Counted from the stretch's first letter, positions 28,264 through 38,154 are shown. The stretch: 64,000 bases of DNA from Agathobacter sp. (GCA_017409825.1 JAFQRZ010000024.1:274367-338366); one strand, 5' to 3'. Numbers and translations are program-made. Notes: a model not told the origin generated them from the sequence alone.

Positions 28264-28297
28264 CTTAAGTAAATATGTAATTTATCTTTTGTCTTTT

Positions 28298-28486
28298 ATA
28301 ATTACCCGAAATGCCGGTTCCTACAATTTAGACGCCTAGCAAATGCTAGGTGGGTAACCGCAGTCTGCTTTCTGCCTTCCACTGATACTAGGAGGCCTGA
28401 CATCCGGCAGCTCATATAGGAATCCCGTTCAAAGTGATGTAGGTTCTAAATATATAGGATTGTCGAACATCCCAGGCAATTATCTT
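28298..28486 (-). ncRNA. ssrS: 6S RNA
   Basis: This is a non-coding stretch between pckA and the SpoIID gene. On the minus strand the 5' end reads GCCTGGGATGTTCGAC (from about 28478) and the 3' end GGAACCGGCATTTCGGG (near 28305). These pair like the 6S RNA closing stem; E. coli 6S has the matching GAGATGTTCGC and CGGCATCTCGG. A long arm with a central bubble runs between. 6S RNA binds RNA polymerase-sigma70/A holoenzyme in stationary phase. The identification is from remembered family hallmarks and the fold; a covariance search was not possible. Confidence 0.85.
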
Positions 28487-28539
28487 TTGTATTTTATCTT
28501 TTGTATACTGTAAAAACCCGTTTCTCTTTTGTTAATTTG

Positions 28540-28568
28540 ATTATACTTGATAACACATAAAAATTCAA
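28540..28568 (-). promoter_or_regulatory. Promoter of the 6S RNA
   Basis: Minus-strand TTGAAT (28568-28563), a 17-base spacer and TATAAT (28545-28540). The transcript would start near 28533, leaving about 50 bases of 5' precursor before the 6S body. Confidence 0.7.
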
Positions 28569-28615
28569 TTGGTAAATCTATACATAAAATCGAAAAATTC
28601 TCGCCAAAAAGATTT

Positions 28616-28654
28616 TAAAAAGCGAGACCTATGTAAACATAGTTCTCGCTTTTG
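28616..28654 (-). terminator. Terminator after pckA
   Basis: On the minus strand AGCGAGA with nested CTATGT / ACATAG pairs with TCTCGCT (28621-28651) and is followed by TTTTT. Confidence 0.8.
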
Positions 28655-28688
28655 TAAAAATCATCTTGATTTAAATTTTTCGACCTAA

Positions 28689-30293
28689 TTAGATCTGTGG
28701 ACCTGCAACAACAAGTGCTTTACCAGCTTCATTTCCTTCGTATTTAGCAAAGTTCTTTACGAAACGTCCAGCAAGGTCTTTTGCTTTTTCTTCCCACTGA
28801 GCAGCATCTGCGTATGTATCACGAGGATCAAGGATGCCTGTATCAACACCTGTAAGTTCTGTTGGAACTTCGAAGTTGAAGTATGGGATTGTCTTTGTGT
28901 TAGCTTTTTCGATATCTCCATTAAGGATAGCATCGATAATACCACGAGTATCTTTGATAGAGATACGTTTTCCAGTACCATTCCATCCTGTATTTACTAA
29001 GTATGCTTTAGAACCGTTTTCTTCCATTTTCTTAACGAGTTCTTCTGCATATTTTGTAGGATGTAATTCTAAGAATGCCTGACCGAAGCATGCTGAGAAT
29101 GTAGGTGTTGGTTCTGTAATACCACGTTCTGTACCAGCAAGTTTTGCTGTGAAACCAGAAAGGAAGTAGTATTTTGTCTGTTCTGGTGTAAGAACAGATA
29201 CTGGAGGAAGTACGCCGAAAGCATCTGCTGATAAGAAGATAACGTTCTTAGCTGCTGGAGCTGCAGAAACTGGACGTACGATATTTTCGATATGGTCGAT
29301 TGGGTAAGATACACGTGTGTTTTCTGTTACACTAGCATCTTTGAAATCGATTTTGCCTTCAGCATCAACTGTAACGTTTTCAAGAAGAGCATTTCTCTTG
29401 ATTGCGTTGTAGATGTCTGGTTCAGATTCTTTATCAAGGTTGATAACTTTAGCGTAGCATCCACCTTCGAAGTTGAATACGCCATTGTCATCCCAACCAT
29501 GTTCGTCATCACCGATAAGAAGTCTCTTTGGATCTGTAGAAAGAGTTGTCTTACCTGTACCAGAAAGACCGAAGAAAATAGCTGTATTTTCGCCGTTCAT
29601 ATCTGTGTTTGCTGAACAGTGCATTGAAGCAATACCTTTTAATGGAAGGAAGTAGTTCATCATTGAGAATAAACCTTTCTTCATTTCTCCACCATACCAA
29701 GTATTTAAGATAACCTGTTCTTTGCTTGTGATATTGAAAGCTGCAACTGTTTCAGAGTTAAGTCCTAATTCTTTGTAGTTTTCAGCTTTTGCTTTTGAAG
29801 CGTTATATACAACGAAATCTGGTTCGAAGTTTTCAAGTTCTTCTGCTGTTGGCTGGATGAACATATTCTTAACGAAATGTGCCTGCCAAGCTACTTCCAT
29901 GATGAAACGAACTGCCATTCTTGTGTCAACGTTTGCACCACAGAATGCATCTACTACGAATAATCTCTTGTTTGAGAGTTCTTTCATAGCGATATCTTTT
30001 ACAGTTGCCCATACTTCTTCTGACATTGGGTGGTTGTCGTTTTTGTATTCGTCTGTTGTCCACCATACTGTGTCTTTAGAGTTTTCGTCCATAACGATGT
30101 ATTTATCTTTAGGAGAACGTCCTGTATAAATACCTGTCATAACGTTAACTGCACCAAGTTCTGTTTCCTGACCAACTTCATAGCCTGTTAATTCTGGCTT
30201 AGTTTCTTCTTCGAAAAGAACTTCGTAAGATGGGTTGTACACGATTTCAGTTACATCTGAAATACCATACTTAGATAAATCGATTTTTGCCAT
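28689..30293 (-). CDS. pckA: Phosphoenolpyruvate carboxykinase (ATP)
   Basis: PckA interconverts oxaloacetate and PEP with ATP/ADP; in gut anaerobes it often runs toward oxaloacetate to recover ATP. The 534-residue protein carries the P-loop [13 protein letters not shown] near residue 245 and the kinase-2 motif [11 protein letters not shown] after it. The substrate-binding [11 protein letters not shown] lies near residue 58, and NTGWNGTG near residue 430. The ATG follows AGAGG. It is a single-gene unit with its own promoter and terminator. Confidence 0.96.
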   Translation of the reverse strand: MAKIDLSKYGISDVTEIVYNPSYEVLFEEETKPELTGYEVGQETELGAVNVMTGIYTGRSPKDKYIVMDENSKDTVWWTTDEYKNDNHPMSEEVWATVKDIAMKELSNKRLFVVDAFCGANVDTRMAVRFIMEVAWQAHFVKNMFIQPTAEELENFEPDFVVYNASKAKAENYKELGLNSETVAAFNITSKEQVILNTWYGGEMKKGLFSMMNYFLPLKGIASMHCSANTDMNGENTAIFFGLSGTGKTTLSTDPKRLLIGDDEHGWDDNGVFNFEGGCYAKVINLDKESEPDIYNAIKRNALLENVTVDAEGKIDFKDASVTENTRVSYPIDHIENIVRPVSAAPAAKNVIFLSADAFGVLPPVSVLTPEQTKYYFLSGFTAKLAGTERGITEPTPTFSACFGQAFLELHPTKYAEELVKKMEENGSKAYLVNTGWNGTGKRISIKDTRGIIDAILNGDIEKANTKTIPYFNFEVPTELTGVDTGILDPRDTYADAAQWEEKAKDLAGRFVKNFAKYEGNEAGKALVVAGPQI

Positions 30294-30391
30294 AATCTTT
30301 ACCTCTTTCTTTATGTATTATTTTTCATTGCTAACTATTTGAAAACTCTCTCAAATAACAATCGAGAGTCATCCATGTTAATACAATCCAT

Positions 30392-30420
30392 ATTATATCC
30401 ATAGTGATGATTTTCGTCAA
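30392..30420 (-). promoter_or_regulatory. Promoter of pckA, followed by a leader hairpin
   Basis: Minus-strand TTGACG (30420-30415), a 17-base spacer and TATAAT (30397-30392). The leader then holds an ACTCTC / GAGAGT hairpin (30369-30345), which may influence mRNA stability; this is inference. Confidence 0.7.
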
Positions 30421-30449
30421 TACCCTCTTCCATTTTTCACCATAAAAAC

Positions 30450-30478
30450 TTGCGTTTCCCTTTTTAAAGGTGTAATAT
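30450..30478 (+). promoter_or_regulatory. Promoter of the response regulator/CheX-like pair
   Basis: TTGCGT (30450-30455), a 17-base spacer and TAATAT (30473-30478) lie about 40 bases before the response regulator start. Confidence 0.6.
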
Positions 30479-30516
30479 AAACATATATTTATTTTTAGGG
30501 AAAAGGGGTTTTAAAA

Positions 30517-30891
30517 ATGAGTATTGATGAAGGCAAAGTTTTAATTTGTGATGATTCTATTTTAGCACGTAAACAGATTAAGGATATTATTTCTATCGTA
30601 GGTAACCCTACCATTTTAGAAGCATCCGATGGCGAAGGTGCAATTGAAATGTACAAAGCACACAAGCCTAACTTAGTATTCTTAGATATCGTTATGCCAA
30701 AGAAAGATGGAAATATCGCAATTGAAGAAATTATGGATTACGATAAGGATGCTGTTATTATTATCGTATCCTCTGTTGGTACACATTCTCAGTTAAAATG
30801 TGCATTGGAAGCTGGTGCCACTGATTTCATCCAAAAACCAATCAATAAAATTCAAATTATTGATGCACTTAATAAATATCTCGGAAGGTAA
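30517..30891 (+). CDS. Single-domain response regulator (CheY-like)
   Basis: This 124-residue protein is a receiver domain only. The acidic pocket is DD near residues 11-12 (LICDDSILARKQI), the phosphorylated Asp lies in LVFLDIVMPKKDG near residue 56, and the switch Ser and Lys are in IIIVSSVGTHSQLK and DFIQKPI. It has no output domain, so it works by protein contact. There is no histidine kinase nearby. The next gene starts 5 bases after the stop and encodes a CheX-like protein, which suggests the two form a phosphotransfer and phosphatase pair. Confidence 0.9.
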   Translation: MSIDEGKVLICDDSILARKQIKDIISIVGNPTILEASDGEGAIEMYKAHKPNLVFLDIVMPKKDGNIAIEEIMDYDKDAVIIIVSSVGTHSQLKCALEAGATDFIQKPINKIQIIDALNKYLGR

Positions 30892-30896
30892 AAACT

Positions 30897-31787
30897 ATGT
30901 TTAGTCAGTTTTTTGGAAATTATTTATTTTCTAATGGTCATGTAACCAAGGAACAGCTTTTACCTGCTCTCGCTCGCCAATCCAAAGCGATGATGCATGT
31001 AAGTACATTAGCTTTATATTCTGGGTATATGTCTGCACAGGAAATCCAGCATGTTATCGACTTACAGGAAGAAGAAGGCAAAAAATTCAGCGAAATCGCT
31101 ATTAAATATGGATATTTGACTCAGCATCAGGTCATGGATCTACTGAATATGAAAGCACCTGATTTCTTAATCCTTGGTCAAATTCTTATTAATGATGGTG
31201 TATTTTCTTATGAAGAATTTGAGAACATTTTAACAGACTACCGTTCTCAGACAGAATTTTTAGATTTTGAGTTAAATGAGGAAAATAGAAATGACTTCCA
31301 TCGTTTAGTTGAAGACTTTTCTATTATTTCCGAAGCAGCCATTCCTGAATTCGGTAAATCTTATCTGGAATTATTATTTAATAACTTTGTACGCTACATT
31401 GGGGATGATTTCTCAACACTTCCACCAAGTCTTTGTACCGAATTTGCGACAGAATGTTGCGTTTCGCAAACGATTGAAGGACGTTACGTAGTAAATACCT
31501 ATTTCAACATGGATGAAGCTACTGCCATTGCTTTTGCAGAACGTTATTCTGGTGAACCATACCACGAGGTGGATGAATATGTCATGGCTTCTATTGAAGA
31601 TTTACTGAACCTTCATAATGGTTTGTTTATAGTAAATGCTTCCAATGATAGTTTGAACGAACTCAGCATTGGAGTACTTGGACATCATCCAAACACCATT
31701 ATTAATTTTGAAAATGCAACATATCTTTTCCCAATCTGCTATCCATTTGGCATTATTTATTTCATAATGGAAATTGTCAGTATATAA
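30897..31787 (+). CDS. CheX-like phosphatase-domain protein with an N-terminal helical module
   Basis: The 296-residue protein has a C-terminal CheX/CheC-type domain (about 150-295). The signature E..LNLHNG at MASIEDLLNLHNGLF fits the Glu/Asn pair that dephosphorylates CheY-P. The first about 130 residues hold two similar helical segments (HVTKEQLLPALARQ; GYLTQHQVMDLL; GVFSYEEFENIL) that resemble the N-terminal domain of GspE/PilB-type ATPases. That combination is unusual. It is fused by operon to a receiver-only protein, so it probably controls the lifetime of that regulator. Confidence 0.7.
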   Translation: MFSQFFGNYLFSNGHVTKEQLLPALARQSKAMMHVSTLALYSGYMSAQEIQHVIDLQEEEGKKFSEIAIKYGYLTQHQVMDLLNMKAPDFLILGQILINDGVFSYEEFENILTDYRSQTEFLDFELNEENRNDFHRLVEDFSIISEAAIPEFGKSYLELLFNNFVRYIGDDFSTLPPSLCTEFATECCVSQTIEGRYVVNTYFNMDEATAIAFAERYSGEPYHEVDEYVMASIEDLLNLHNGLFIVNASNDSLNELSIGVLGHHPNTIINFENATYLFPICYPFGIIYFIMEIVSI

Positions 31788-31802
31788 TTTAAAGCCATAA
31801 AA

Positions 31803-31847
31803 AGAAACCGCCGTTCTATCTTTCTCATAATAGAATGGCGGTTTCTA
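31803..31847. terminator. Bidirectional terminator
   Basis: AGAAACCGCC-G-TTCTAT pairs with ATAGAA-T-GGCGGTTTCT (31803-31846), with a T-rich flank. It separates the CheX-like gene and the phosphohexomutase gene. Confidence 0.8.
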
Positions 31848-31850
31848 ATT

Positions 31851-33575
31851 TTAAGCAAACATTTGAAGTAATGAAACCTTAAGATTTTCTAATTTCTCTT
31901 CACTGTCTTCTAAACTACTTCCTTTTACTCCGAAATAAAACTTAATCTTTGGTTCTGTTCCAGAAGGTCTAACACAACACCAGCTGTTATCTTCTAACTC
32001 ATAATAAAGTACATTCGACATCGGTAATCCAGTAGAAACAACATCTCCAGTAATCATATCCGTTCTCGTGTCAGCCTTATAATCTCTTACAGCAAGTACT
32101 TTATAATCTCCAAGTTGAACAGGAGGATGATTACGAGCATGTTCCATCATCTGCTTAATTTGAGTCGCGCCATCCATCCCTTTTAGTGTAATGGTCTCTA
32201 AACCTTCCTTGAAATATCCATACTCCTCATACATGGCGAGCATCGCATCCCAAAGCGTCATATTCTTACTCTTATACCAGGAAGCAACTTCACAAAGCAT
32301 CATGACCGCAACACAAGCATCCTTATCTCTCGCATAAGTTCCCGCAAGACATCCATAGCTTTCTTCCAAGCCAAATACATAATTATATGTATGATTTTCT
32401 TCAAACAATCGAATTTGTTCCCCAATATATTTAAATCCAGTTAATACTTCAATTAATTTCACATCGTATGCTTCTGCAATTACCTTTGCCATATCTGTGG
32501 TGACGATGGTTTCTACCAATGCTGGATTAGCTGGCATCGTTCCAGTAGCTTTACGTTCTTTTAAAATATATTCTGCAATCAGCATTCCAGACATATTTCC
32601 TGTAAAGGAAACATATTCTCCTGTCTTTGTATCCTTACAATAAACGCCCAAACGATCCGCATCCGGGTCTGTTGCAAGTACAATATCTGCATCTACTTCC
32701 TTTGCAAGAGCAAGTGCCATTTCGAATGCTTTTGGCGATTCTGGATTAGGATATGCTACTGTCGGGAAGTTTCCATCTGGAAGCTCCTGCTCTTTTACCA
32801 CATATACCTTTTCAAATCCCAGTTCCTTTAAGACACGACGCACCGGAAGATTTCCTGTTCCATGCAATGGCGTATAAACAATCGTAAAATCCTTCGCCAT
32901 TTTCTGGATAATCTCAGGATGAATCGACTGTTTCTTCAATTCTTCCATATATTTATCATCGATTTCTTCGCCGATTTCAAAGAAAAGTCCAGCTTCTTTT
33001 GCAGCATCTAATGACATCGTCTGTACCTGGTCAAAAGAAGTAACCTTTGCAACTTCCGCTAATATATTTTTGTCGTGAGGTGGCGTAATCTGTCCACCAT
33101 CCTCCCAATATACCTTGTATCCATTGTATTCTCTCGGATTATGGCTCGCTGTCAACACAATCCCTGCAATACATCCCAGCTCTCGAACCGCATACGAAAG
33201 CTCTGGCGTAGGTCTAAGACTTGTAAAACGATAGGTCTTTATTCCATTTGCATTCAGGCAAAGCGCTGCTTCCATTGCAAATTCTGGCGACATAATTCTG
33301 GAATCGTATGCAATCGCAACCCCTTTCTCCTGTCCATTCTGAGAAAGAATATAATTTGCAAGGCCCTGTGTTGCCTGACGCACCGTATAAATATTCATAC
33401 GATTCGTACCAGCTCCGATGACACCTCGAAGTCCACCGGTTCCAAATTCTAGCTGACGATAAAAACGATCTTCGATTTCTTTTTCATCGCCCTCTAATGC
33501 CTTTAATTCTGCCTGCGTCTGTTCATCAAAATAAGAATCGGTACACCATTGTGTATATACGTCTCTATAATTCAT
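31851..33575 (-). CDS. Phosphoglucomutase/phosphomannomutase
   Basis: The 574-residue alpha-D-phosphohexomutase interconverts hexose 1- and 6-phosphates. The phospho-Ser loop is TASHNPREYNGYK near residue 144, and the Mg2+ loop DPDADRLG near residue 305. The sugar-specificity loop GLEESYGC follows, and the C-terminal phosphate-binding loop RPSGTEPKIKFYF is near the end. Its length fits the PgcA-like long form. I use ATG 33575 (AGGAG seven bases upstream) instead of GTG 33578. Fourteen bases separate it from the ManC gene, so it probably feeds mannose-1-P or glucose-1-P into that pathway. Confidence 0.93.
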   Translation of the reverse strand: MNYRDVYTQWCTDSYFDEQTQAELKALEGDEKEIEDRFYRQLEFGTGGLRGVIGAGTNRMNIYTVRQATQGLANYILSQNGQEKGVAIAYDSRIMSPEFAMEAALCLNANGIKTYRFTSLRPTPELSYAVRELGCIAGIVLTASHNPREYNGYKVYWEDGGQITPPHDKNILAEVAKVTSFDQVQTMSLDAAKEAGLFFEIGEEIDDKYMEELKKQSIHPEIIQKMAKDFTIVYTPLHGTGNLPVRRVLKELGFEKVYVVKEQELPDGNFPTVAYPNPESPKAFEMALALAKEVDADIVLATDPDADRLGVYCKDTKTGEYVSFTGNMSGMLIAEYILKERKATGTMPANPALVETIVTTDMAKVIAEAYDVKLIEVLTGFKYIGEQIRLFEENHTYNYVFGLEESYGCLAGTYARDKDACVAVMMLCEVASWYKSKNMTLWDAMLAMYEEYGYFKEGLETITLKGMDGATQIKQMMEHARNHPPVQLGDYKVLAVRDYKADTRTDMITGDVVSTGLPMSNVLYYELEDNSWCCVRPSGTEPKIKFYFGVKGSSLEDSEEKLENLKVSLLQMFA

Positions 33576-33589
33576 CACTATTCTCCTGA

Positions 33590-34657
33590 TTACAAGTATT
33601 CATTTCTTCCATCGGCTTTTAACTGATCTACAATAAGCTTCACATCCTGAGCTCTTGACTTGTCACAAACCATAATCGCATCCTCTGTTTCCACGATGAT
33701 TAGATTTTCCACACCTACCGTAGTAATCAAGCGTTTCTTAGAATATGATATTGTATTCTTGGTATCAATATTCATCTGATTTCCTACCAGAATATTACCA
33801 TTTTCATCTTCATCATAGATAACATCCATGTTTTCCCAGCTTCCTACGTCATTCCAGCCGAAATCACCTGAGATAACAAGTACGTCACTGCTTTTTTCCA
33901 TAATACCATAGTCTACAGAACTACTCGGAATCGTCGGATAAATCTCCTGAATCACTTCTTCTTCTACAGGTGTACTCATAGCCTCTCCAATTTTCTCAAT
34001 ACAAGCATATACATCTGGAAGTAATTCTTCAAATTTCTTTAAAATGGTAGATGCTTTCCAGATAAACATTCCACTGTTCCAAGCATACGCACCGCTTGCA
34101 AGATATTCCTTAGCAGTTTCTAAATCTGGTTTTTCTTTAAATTCAATTACCGTTTTCGCAATCGTCTCTTCTGCTTTATCAAACTTAATATAACCATAAC
34201 CTGTCGCTGGATAGGTTGGTTGAATACCAATCGTAATCAGCTTATCTTCTCTCTCTGCTACAACTACCGCTTCTTTCAATACACGTGTAAATTCAGCCTG
34301 ATTCTTAATAAAATGATCCGCTGGAGAAATACACATGATACCATCTCCATATTTCTTTACAATTTCCATCGCAGCATACCCAATACAAGCCGATGTATTG
34401 CGTGCAGATGGTTCTGCTAATATGTGGTTTTCCTGCAATCTACCTGCCGTTGCTGCCTTCATCTTAGGCACCTGTGTTACATTGGTAACCACAAAAATAT
34501 CTTCTTTATCTGCTATCGTGGCAATGCGATCAATGGTCTCATTAATCATCAAATCTTTCCCACTTAGATTCAAAAGCTGTTTCGGTTCTTCCTGACGGGA
34601 AAGTGGCCAGAATCTGGTTCCGCCACCACCAGCCATTATTACACCATAAATATTCAT
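33590..34657 (-). CDS. manC: Mannose-1-phosphate guanylyltransferase
   Basis: ManC makes GDP-mannose from mannose-1-phosphate and GTP. The 355-residue, single-domain protein starts MNIYGVIMAGGGGTRFWPLSR, with the nucleotide-binding GGGGTRFWPLS. Motifs ISPADHFI and FVVTN mid-protein and the C-terminal DDG-like DFGWNDVGSW are typical. It has no C-terminal isomerase domain. It lies 16 bases after the fusion gene next to it, so the cell has two potential guanylyltransferases side by side. Confidence 0.93.
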   Translation of the reverse strand: MNIYGVIMAGGGGTRFWPLSRQEEPKQLLNLSGKDLMINETIDRIATIADKEDIFVVTNVTQVPKMKAATAGRLQENHILAEPSARNTSACIGYAAMEIVKKYGDGIMCISPADHFIKNQAEFTRVLKEAVVVAEREDKLITIGIQPTYPATGYGYIKFDKAEETIAKTVIEFKEKPDLETAKEYLASGAYAWNSGMFIWKASTILKKFEELLPDVYACIEKIGEAMSTPVEEEVIQEIYPTIPSSSVDYGIMEKSSDVLVISGDFGWNDVGSWENMDVIYDEDENGNILVGNQMNIDTKNTISYSKKRLITTVGVENLIIVETEDAIMVCDKSRAQDVKLIVDQLKADGRNEYL

Positions 34658-34673
34658 TGTATCTCTCCTTGTT

Positions 34674-36932
34674 TTAGATATTCGTTAAAATAAATTCGCA
34701 TACCCCTTGAATTGTAAGCACCTTACGCCCAGCAGAGATGAAAAAACTATCCCCAGCCTTGGCTTCTACATTTTCTTCCTGGCAAATAATATTCGCCTCT
34801 CCTGATAAGAAAACGATAGACCCAAATGATGCATCATCCATATAAATCATAATTTCTTCTTCTACATCATATTTGGTACATTCAAAATACTTACATAAGC
34901 AAAGCTTCTGTATTGTTGTACTGCCTTCCTTTACAGGTTCTTCCAGACCATAAGCATCTAGCTGATATTTTTCCAAGGATAAAACATCCAACGCCTTTTC
35001 GATATGCAATGGACGGCATTTTCCTTCTGTATCCATTCTTTCGTAATCATACACACGATACGTACTATTCGAATTCTGCTGAATTTCGCAGATAAGCAAG
35101 CCTTTTCCAATCGCATGAATGGTTCCCGCAGGAATAAAGATTACATCTCCTTTTTGAACCTCTACACGATTTAGCACCTCTGTAATTGTATGGTTTTCAA
35201 TATGCTTCTGAATTTCTTCTTTTGAAACATCTCTAGAAAAACCACAATACAAATATGCGCCTGGCTCTGCATCCATGATATACCACATTTCATTTTTCCC
35301 GAATTCGTTTTCATTCACAAATGCATAATCATCGAATGGATGCACCTGTACCGAGAGTGGATTGGTTGCATCAATAAATTTAATCAAAATAGGGAATCTC
35401 TCCTCCGATTGGTTTTTCCAGCCACAAACCTTACTACCATATTCCCTAAGAAAATCACCAAAATATGTATGGTCGAATTCGCCGCCAACAATACGGCTCT
35501 GTCCATCCTTATGCGCAGACAATTTCCATGATTCTGCAGTTACATCATACGGACTATTTTCATGGAACACATCGACCAAACGATTTCCGCCCCACAAATA
35601 ATCCTTGTACGCAGGCTCCAGACGGTAAATATTTGGAAGTTCCGTCTTTTCTATATCCTCATCCAAATGTATCATATCCTGCTCATCAATTTCTGCACCT
35701 GTATCTACTTCAATCGCCACTACATCTTCTGATGTCTCATTATAAATACGATGCAGTGTCTTTGGAAGAATATTGATACTCTCTCCTGCATGGATTTCAT
35801 GAATACCATCTTCCAGTTCTACCGAAAGAATACCTTTTACCACGGAATAGTTCTCATTTCGTTTGCTATGACTATGCTTTGACAAAGATTTTCCTGCATA
35901 AACATGTAATTTTCTTACACGATAGCCATGCTCCTGCGAAATCACTTCTCTCGTTCCCCATGGACGATAAACCATTGGCGTTACATCAAAATAATCATTG
36001 TATTTATCTGTTGATTCAAGTGCCATAATGCCTTTGATATCCTGTTCACACGACTTATCTGTAATATAAATTGCATCATTAGTATTAATAACATATACAT
36101 TTTTCAAATGATTCGTTACAACAAGCTGATGCGACGTCGTATTTATAACCGATGTATTTTCGCAGGCATAAGAAATTACATTTTGATCCTGCTTTTCCTG
36201 TGCTAGACTCTCATAAGTATCAAAATTACTAATATCACACCATTTACAACGAAGCGGTACGACTGCTAAATTCTTTGAATGCTCTAAAATTGCCTTTTCA
36301 ACATGAATTCGTTCTATCGTTTTACGCAAATGTGGTGTATGTTCTTTGAACTCTTTTCTTAAAAACTCGTTACTACACAAAAGCATTCCACTATTCCAAT
36401 AAATGTCATCATCAGAAAAAATACGCTCCGCTAATGACAAAGATGGTTTCTCAATAAAACGAATGACCTCGTTTCCCTTATAGCGGATATATCCATAAAT
36501 CGTACTAGGTTCTTCTGCTCTGGTTCCAAACAAAACACCTTTCCCCTTTGCACTAAGCTCCTTTGCTTTATAAATGGCATACATATATCCGTCTCCATGC
36601 ACAAACAAATCTGCTGGACTAATCAAAAGTTCCTCTTCTTTTGGCAGCATTCGTGATACAGCATATAATGCAGGGGCAGTTCCCATTGCCTCCTGCTCAA
36701 GCAGAACCTCATATTTGATGCCCTGAAACTGTTTCATTTGTCCTTCCACAATTTCTTGATATGCCGTATTTGTTACAATATAAAACCCATCACAATATGG
36801 CATATTTCGAGTAATTGTATCTTGAAACAAAGAATTACCACTATCCATGGTCAAAAACTGTTTCGGAAATTTTTTTCTTGATAAAGGCCATAGACGGTCC
36901 CCAAAACCGCCTGCCAAAATAACACATTTCAT
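34674..36932 (-). CDS. Trimodular ManC-like nucleotidyltransferase / cupin / class I-type ManA fusion
   Basis: The 752-residue protein has three modules. Residues 1-310 are a mannose-1-phosphate guanylyltransferase-like domain (LAGGFGDRLWPLSRKKFPKQF). Residues 325-430 form the cupin typical of bifunctional ManC/AlgA (RPWGTREV, SKHSHSKRNENYSVVKG). Residues 440-752 are a ManA-type mannose-6-phosphate isomerase with metal ligands in SVQVHPFDDYA, EMWYIMDAEP and PAGTIHAIG. AlgA-type enzymes normally contain only the first two modules, the cupin being the isomerase. A second, ManA-type isomerase appended here is unusual. It starts the manA/manC/pgm operon. Confidence 0.88.
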   Translation of the reverse strand: MKCVILAGGFGDRLWPLSRKKFPKQFLTMDSGNSLFQDTITRNMPYCDGFYIVTNTAYQEIVEGQMKQFQGIKYEVLLEQEAMGTAPALYAVSRMLPKEEELLISPADLFVHGDGYMYAIYKAKELSAKGKGVLFGTRAEEPSTIYGYIRYKGNEVIRFIEKPSLSLAERIFSDDDIYWNSGMLLCSNEFLRKEFKEHTPHLRKTIERIHVEKAILEHSKNLAVVPLRCKWCDISNFDTYESLAQEKQDQNVISYACENTSVINTTSHQLVVTNHLKNVYVINTNDAIYITDKSCEQDIKGIMALESTDKYNDYFDVTPMVYRPWGTREVISQEHGYRVRKLHVYAGKSLSKHSHSKRNENYSVVKGILSVELEDGIHEIHAGESINILPKTLHRIYNETSEDVVAIEVDTGAEIDEQDMIHLDEDIEKTELPNIYRLEPAYKDYLWGGNRLVDVFHENSPYDVTAESWKLSAHKDGQSRIVGGEFDHTYFGDFLREYGSKVCGWKNQSEERFPILIKFIDATNPLSVQVHPFDDYAFVNENEFGKNEMWYIMDAEPGAYLYCGFSRDVSKEEIQKHIENHTITEVLNRVEVQKGDVIFIPAGTIHAIGKGLLICEIQQNSNSTYRVYDYERMDTEGKCRPLHIEKALDVLSLEKYQLDAYGLEEPVKEGSTTIQKLCLCKYFECTKYDVEEEIMIYMDDASFGSIVFLSGEANIICQEENVEAKAGDSFFISAGRKVLTIQGVCEFILTNI

Positions 36933-36993
36933 AACGTAGGTTATCCTTTTCTCTTTTTACATTGAAAATCGATACAGAATCATTTTAGCACAG

Positions 36994-37022
36994 TTTACTT
37001 TTTCTGGCTATTGCTTTATAAT
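36994..37022 (+). promoter_or_regulatory. Promoter of the two plus-strand acyltransferase genes
   Basis: TTTACT (36994-36999), a 17-base spacer and TATAAT (37017-37022). Confidence 0.65.
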
Positions 37023-37058
37023 GATTCATAGTTTTTGTTAGGAAAGGATTTTGAACAA

Positions 37059-38153
37059 ATGAGTAAAAAATCGACCAATTATGAATTACTTCGAATTTTA
37101 TTAACGATATTTATTCCTACTTATCATTGGCTTTTATATAATGGTATTTTTTACGCAGATAATTCTATCAATAATCTCATATCCATTATTCCATTTACTG
37201 GAATATCCTTCTCCTGCCTCTACGCATTTATTACAATGAGTAGCTTCTTTTTGCTAAAAAAGAAATCAAATTGGAGCATGAAAAAGGTATTGGATTTTGT
37301 AGCACTACTTCTTACTCTGCTTCTATTTAAAAATATAGTAATTAATGGCTTATACCCTGGAAAAATGATGAATTATTATGTTGATACCTTTTTCTTAAAA
37401 GGTGCCTGGTGGTATGTATATCCCTATGTATTATTGATGATTTTTTATCCACTACTCAATCATTTTATCTATCATTGCAAAAAAACGACCTTATATATTT
37501 GTACCGCCTTGTTGGGACTTTGGTTTTTGATTAATGAATACATGAACCTAACTATTATGCTTAATGACTGCGTCATGTTCCTTTTCTTATATTTTCTCAT
37601 GGCCTGTCTGATGCAGCATGAACCAAGTTCTTTTTATAAAAAACACAAAAAAATTATTTTATTCAGCATATATACAATTTGTGTTGTAGCAATCACCGTT
37701 ATTTCGTTGTTGCTTAAACTGCCAAATAATGGTTTATCCTTAGAATTTGAAAATGAAATTTTCCAGTGGGCTCATGGTCGTTATAATATCCTTGGTGTAA
37801 TTAGTGGTATCGCATTATTTACCATATTCAAAGACATTGAAGTCCCATATATACCAATCATACATAAAGCATCCAAGATTACACTATTTGTATTTTTGCT
37901 ACACGAAACTGTCATGTGTGTATTCTGGTATTTTGAAATCAAGAGCTGCGAATTCCTTGCTTACTTACCAAGCTCTGAATTTTTTGGACTGTTTTTCATT
38001 TATATCGTATTCTGCATCTTTGGGGCATTTTTGATATATCAAGCATACTATACTTTGTTCGCTCCTCTTTGGGAAAGAGCAATTCATTGGTTATGCGAAG
38101 TACCTATTATTAAGAAACTTGAAACTACTTATATTAAACTTATGGAGAAATAA
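37059..38153 (+). CDS. Membrane acyltransferase, acyltransferase-3 family
   Basis: The 364-residue polytopic protein has about ten membrane segments and begins MSKKSTNYELLRILLTIFIPTYHW, the N-terminal motif (ELLRI...) of the acyltransferase-3 family. The family O-acylates sugars on lipids or surface polysaccharides at the membrane. I use ATG 37059, with AGGAAAGGA upstream. It is adjacent to a second, related gene after one base. Confidence 0.85.
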   Translation: MSKKSTNYELLRILLTIFIPTYHWLLYNGIFYADNSINNLISIIPFTGISFSCLYAFITMSSFFLLKKKSNWSMKKVLDFVALLLTLLLFKNIVINGLYPGKMMNYYVDTFFLKGAWWYVYPYVLLMIFYPLLNHFIYHCKKTTLYICTALLGLWFLINEYMNLTIMLNDCVMFLFLYFLMACLMQHEPSSFYKKHKKIILFSIYTICVVAITVISLLLKLPNNGLSLEFENEIFQWAHGRYNILGVISGIALFTIFKDIEVPYIPIIHKASKITLFVFLLHETVMCVFWYFEIKSCEFLAYLPSSEFFGLFFIYIVFCIFGAFLIYQAYYTLFAPLWERAIHWLCEVPIIKKLETTYIKLMEK

Positions 38154-38154
38154 A

